From Streptomyces camponoticapitis (lineage in GTDB: Bacteria; Actinomycetota; Actinomycetes; Streptomycetales; Streptomycetaceae), in NCBI RefSeq assembly GCF_014646115.1, contig NZ_BMMV01000020.1:1-64000 (forward strand): a stretch of 64,000 nucleotides of DNA, written 5' to 3'. This document shows, piece after piece, positions 61,222-64,000 of this stretch. Below the pieces are notes generated by a model. The model did not search any database. It saw nothing but the letters and a program-made list of their open reading frames with translations, and was not told the origin of the DNA. Made by a program: the position numbers and the translations under genes. Numbering within the stretch: position 1 is the first letter of the stretch; each line of letters opens with the position of its first letter.

Positions 61222-63501
61222 TCAGCCGGTGAGGCCCGGTGGCCGCTGGCCCCCGCCTCCCCCGTCGGCGCCCGCGGAGCCCGTACCTCCGCCGTTGTCG
61301 TTGCCTCCGTCCGAGCCACCGTCGGCGCCTCCATTGTCTCCACCGCCGCCGGAGTCGTCACCCGGCTCCGGCGGCGGCGCCGGAGGCTCGCTGGACGGCG
61401 GCGGCTCGGACACCGGGGGGTCGCTCTCGCTGTCGCTCGGGTCCGGCTCGTCGGGCGGCGGCGGGGTCGGCTCCTCGCTGGACGGCGGCGGCTGCGAGGA
61501 CGGCGGCGGGGGCTTCGGGGGCTGGTAGGCGGGTTCGGCGACTTCGAGGTCGAACGAGGCGTCGGAGCCGCCGTTCAGCGCGCCCAGTGTGTAGTCGGCC
61601 CAGATCTTGGCGGGGAAGCCACCACCGTTGGCGCGGCCGGAGTTGGCCGTGCCGGTGAGGGTGACCTGCCCGCCGCCCTCGGCGGTGGACTCACCGAACA
61701 GGGCGACCACCGTGGTCAGTTCGGGCGTGTAGCCGGCGAACCAGGCCGACTTGTTGTCCTCCGACGTACCGGTCTTGCCGGCCGCCTCGTACGCGTCGGT
61801 GCTCGCCTCGCGCCCCGAGCCGTTCTTCACGACGCCCGTCAGGGCCGAGGTCACGGTGTCGGCGGACTCGCGGCTGATCGCCTGATCGCCGATGCGCTCG
61901 GGCAGGTCGACGGTGCGGTCCTTGTGCTCGGCGGACTTCAGGATCGACGGTGTGACCTTCTCGCCGTGGTTGTCGAGCGTCGCGTACACACCCGCCATGT
62001 CCCAGGTCGACGCCTCCATCGTGCCCAGGGTGATCGCGGGCCGCTCGGGGAAGTTCTTGTCCCGCATGCCGAGATCGAGCGCGGTCTTCTTCACGTTCCT
62101 GGGGCCGACGTCGACGACCATCTGCGCGAAGACCGAGTTGACGGAGTCGTTGGCCGCCCGCTGGACGGTGATGTCGCCGTAGTCGCGGTCGTCCTCGTTC
62201 TGCGGCGAGAAGGGGGTGTCGCTGCCGACGACCGGCCGCTTGCTCGTGCCGTCGTAGACCGTCCTGAGCCCGATCCTCTCGCCGTCCTGCGTCTTGGACT
62301 CGTTCTCCAGCGCCGAGGCGAGCACGACGGGCTTGAAGGTCGAGGCGGGCTGGTAGTCGGTGCGTGTGGCGTTGTTGATCCAGTGCTGGGTGGCGCCGAC
62401 CCCGCCGTAGAGCGCGACCACCGCGCCGGTCTTCGGGTCGACGGACGTGGCACCCGCCTGCACGGTCGCGTCGACCTTGTTCTTCTTGCGGTCGAGCTTG
62501 GACTCCAGCTGCTTGTCGACGGCGCCGACGAGTTCCTTCTGCCGCTTCTTGTCGACGCTGAGGGTGATCGTCCAGCCGCCGGCGTCGATGTCCGCCTTGT
62601 CGACACCCTGCCGCTCCAGCTCGCTGTTGGCCGCCTCGACGAGATAGCCGGCCTGTCCCTCCGCGCCGGGGGCGGGCTTGGGCTTCTGCGGTACGGGGAA
62701 CTTCAGCCCGCCGCGCTCGCCGGCGTCCAGCCAGTTCTCCTCGACCATGTTGTTCAGGACGTAGCTCCAGCGCTCGGTGACGAGCTTCTTGCCGGTCTCG
62801 GTGGCCTGCGTCCAGTCGTACTGGTTGGGGGCCTGGAGGAGCGCCGCCAGATACGCGCCCTGCGCGACGTTCAGCTTGGTGGCGTCCACGCCGTAGTACG
62901 CCTGGGCCGCCGCCTGGATGCCGTACGCGCCGCGCCCGTAGTAACTGGTGTTCATGTACCCGGCGAGGATCTCGTTCTTGTCCATCCGCTGGTCGACCTT
63001 GAGCGAGATCACCAGTTCCTTGAGCTTGCGGCTGACCGTCTGGTCCTGGTCCAGGTAGTAGTTCTTCACGTACTGCTGGGTGATGGTCGAACCACCCTGT
63101 TTGCCCTTGCCCGAGAGGGTGTTCATCAGGCCGCGGGCGGTGCCCTTGACGTCGACTCCGGAGTCTTTGTAGAAGGACTTGTTCTCGGCGGCGACGAAGG
63201 CCCGCTGGACGTCCTTGGGGACCTTCTCCAGGCCGACTATCTCCCGGTTGATCTCGCCGGTGCGCGCCAGGACGGTGCCGTCGCTGTACTTGTAGACGTT
63301 GCTCTGCATCTCGGCCTGCGCGTTGGCCGTCGGCACCGGGACCAGGAAATAGATCACGACGAACGCGCCCATGCCGAGCAGGCACAGCCCGAGGAACGTG
63401 CCGAGCAGCTTCCTCAGTGTGAGGAAGCCACGTATGCCGCCGGCCTTCTTCGCCCGGCGCGCTCCACGCTGCCGGGCCTGTCGCGCTTCCGCTCGGCCCA
63501 T
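61222..63501 (-). CDS. Class A penicillin-binding protein (transglycosylase/transpeptidase)
   Basis: Bifunctional murein synthase of 759 aa. Cytoplasmic basic tail, one span (LLGTFLGLCLLGMGAFVVIYFLV), GT51 domain with AAENKSFYKDSGVD and QGGSTITQQYVKNYYL, then transpeptidase with PASTFKP (Ser/Lys), SVN (NDSVNSVF) and KTG (AGKTGTSED). The GT51 first motif has Asn and Asp where Asp and His are usual. A Pro/Ser/Glu then Gly/Asn-rich tail of about 110 residues is outside the catalytic domains. Ribosome site GGAG is about 10 bases upstream. Confidence 0.95.
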   Translation of the reverse strand: MGRAEARQARQRGARRAKKAGGIRGFLTLRKLLGTFLGLCLLGMGAFVVIYFLVPVPTANAQAEMQSNVYKYSDGTVLARTGEINREIVGLEKVPKDVQRAFVAAENKSFYKDSGVDVKGTARGLMNTLSGKGKQGGSTITQQYVKNYYLDQDQTVSRKLKELVISLKVDQRMDKNEILAGYMNTSYYGRGAYGIQAAAQAYYGVDATKLNVAQGAYLAALLQAPNQYDWTQATETGKKLVTERWSYVLNNMVEENWLDAGERGGLKFPVPQKPKPAPGAEGQAGYLVEAANSELERQGVDKADIDAGGWTITLSVDKKRQKELVGAVDKQLESKLDRKKNKVDATVQAGATSVDPKTGAVVALYGGVGATQHWINNATRTDYQPASTFKPVVLASALENESKTQDGERIGLRTVYDGTSKRPVVGSDTPFSPQNEDDRDYGDITVQRAANDSVNSVFAQMVVDVGPRNVKKTALDLGMRDKNFPERPAITLGTMEASTWDMAGVYATLDNHGEKVTPSILKSAEHKDRTVDLPERIGDQAISRESADTVTSALTGVVKNGSGREASTDAYEAAGKTGTSEDNKSAWFAGYTPELTTVVALFGESTAEGGGQVTLTGTANSGRANGGGFPAKIWADYTLGALNGGSDASFDLEVAEPAYQPPKPPPPSSQPPPSSEEPTPPPPDEPDPSDSESDPPVSEPPPSSEPPAPPPEPGDDSGGGGDNGGADGGSDGGNDNGGGTGSAGADGGGGGQRPPGLTG

Positions 63502-63703
63502 CGCTCAGTCGCTCCGCTCTCGGGTCTCGTGTCTCGCCTCGCCGGACCTGGCCCACTTGTCGCACTTGCCGGAATCAGCTCAGAAAGCTAACACCGTCCC
63601 CTGTGACAAAGAGACCCGATCCGGTCTTATCCGACGTGACAATCAGCACCTGTCTCAGAGGAACCGACTCACGAGAGGGGCGGAGGGTTGCGAAGCGCGT
63701 TAA

Positions 63704-63715
63704 TGTGTAATCACA
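63704..63715. promoter_or_regulatory. Small inverted repeat upstream of the SPFH-like gene
   Basis: TGTG-TAAT-CACA, about 50 bases before the ATG at 63765, overlapping a TAATGT that fits a -10 box (63701-63706). It resembles a CRP-type site but is short. Confidence 0.35.
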
Positions 63716-63764
63716 ATGCTAGCTACGCCGAGCGGCGTGACAGCACGAGAAACGGGGACCACAC

Positions 63765-64000
63765 ATGCCTACGACCAGCACACCAGTGGTGGACGATCTG
63801 CCGGAGATGCCCGCACCGCGGGTCCGGGAATTCCAGGCGAGCAGCATCGGCGGCGGCCTCGCACTGCTGCTCGGGCTCATCGGACTGATCGGCGGGATCG
63901 CCCTCGTCGTGATCGGCTCCACCCTCGGCTCGACCGGCGCGAAGGTCGCGCTGATCGTCCTCGGCATCCTGCTCGCGATCGCCGCGTTCTTCGCGATGTG
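63765..64000 (+). CDS. N-terminus of an SPFH/band 7-like membrane protein (runs off the window)
   Basis: The first 78 residues are visible: MPTTSTPVVDDLPEM, then REFQASSIGGG and two strongly hydrophobic segments (LALLLGLIGLIGGIALVVIGS; VALIVLGILLAIAAFFAM). This matches my memory of Streptomyces SPFH-domain proteins, whose SPFH domain follows this hairpin. The domain itself is beyond the window, so the call is tentative. GGGGACC precedes the ATG. Confidence 0.6.
   Translation, partial: MPTTSTPVVDDLPEMPAPRVREFQASSIGGGLALLLGLIGLIGGIALVVIGSTLGSTGAKVALIVLGILLAIAAFFAM

Overview
The window is about 70% GC with strong G/C bias at third codon positions, dense head-to-tail and divergent gene pairs, a WhiB-family gene, several SpoIIE-type phosphatases and a single TTA codon. 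This points to a Streptomyces chromosome or a very close relative. From memory, both ends match the order of the S. coelicolor region around SCO5040-SCO5061 (right) and SCO5105-SCO5121 (left). That is recollection, not a search.

Layout. 0.1-6.0 kb: five-gene oligopeptide ABC transporter on the minus strand (binding protein, two permeases, two ATPases). 6.5-11.4 kb: BipA/TypA GTPase and an orphan 880-residue lipoprotein of the peptide-binding family carrying long Ser/Asp/Glu inserts. 11.7-15.8 kb: small coiled-coil protein, then a three-gene succinate dehydrogenase/fumarate reductase (cytochrome b, flavoprotein, iron-sulfur subunit). 15.8-18.5 kb: a GntR-TetR fusion regulator divergent from a 14-helix drug exporter, with a paired palindromic operator between them. 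18.6-28.1 kb: carbohydrate (probably xylan) locus: LacI regulator, CE7-like acetyl esterase, sugar ABC transporter (binding protein and two permeases), GH39-like beta-xylosidase and a Tat-exported glucoamylase-like protein, with two LacI-type operators. 28.2-41 kb: accessory/regulatory stretch: TPM-domain protein with a TTA codon, a remnant of a pspA gene, a PAS-GAF-SpoIIE-ATPase phosphatase, an RsbW-like kinase, Nudix and SPOR-like proteins, a GntR/UTRA regulator, a threonine-synthase-like enzyme, cupin and SnoaL-like proteins, a LysR regulator, and a large secreted protein with a Flp-type prepilin signal.

41-64 kb: core housekeeping genes: YchF, DUF6542 membrane protein, polyphosphate glucokinase, IspH, amino-acid permease, XseA/XseB, DUF4245, GlpX fructose-1,6-bisphosphatase, WhiB-like protein, DUF1707 protein, class I fumarase, SGNH hydrolase with ricin lectin, class II fumarase, DUF402, a second GAF-SpoIIE phosphatase, catalase, a class A penicillin-binding protein, and the start of an SPFH-like protein. 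Succinate dehydrogenase and two unrelated fumarases put two consecutive TCA steps in one window. GlpX and polyphosphate glucokinase add sugar-phosphate metabolism.

Two themes run through the window. First, at least eleven genes have a TANNNT -10 box 6-7 bases before an ATG/GTG and no Shine-Dalgarno, so they look leaderless, with a dense run from 42 to 48 kb. Second, perfect GC-rich hairpins close most transcription units. The 16-41 kb block appears to occupy the position taken by the actinorhodin cluster and its neighbours in S. coelicolor. I found no tRNA, rRNA, CRISPR array, insertion sequence or complete prophage.
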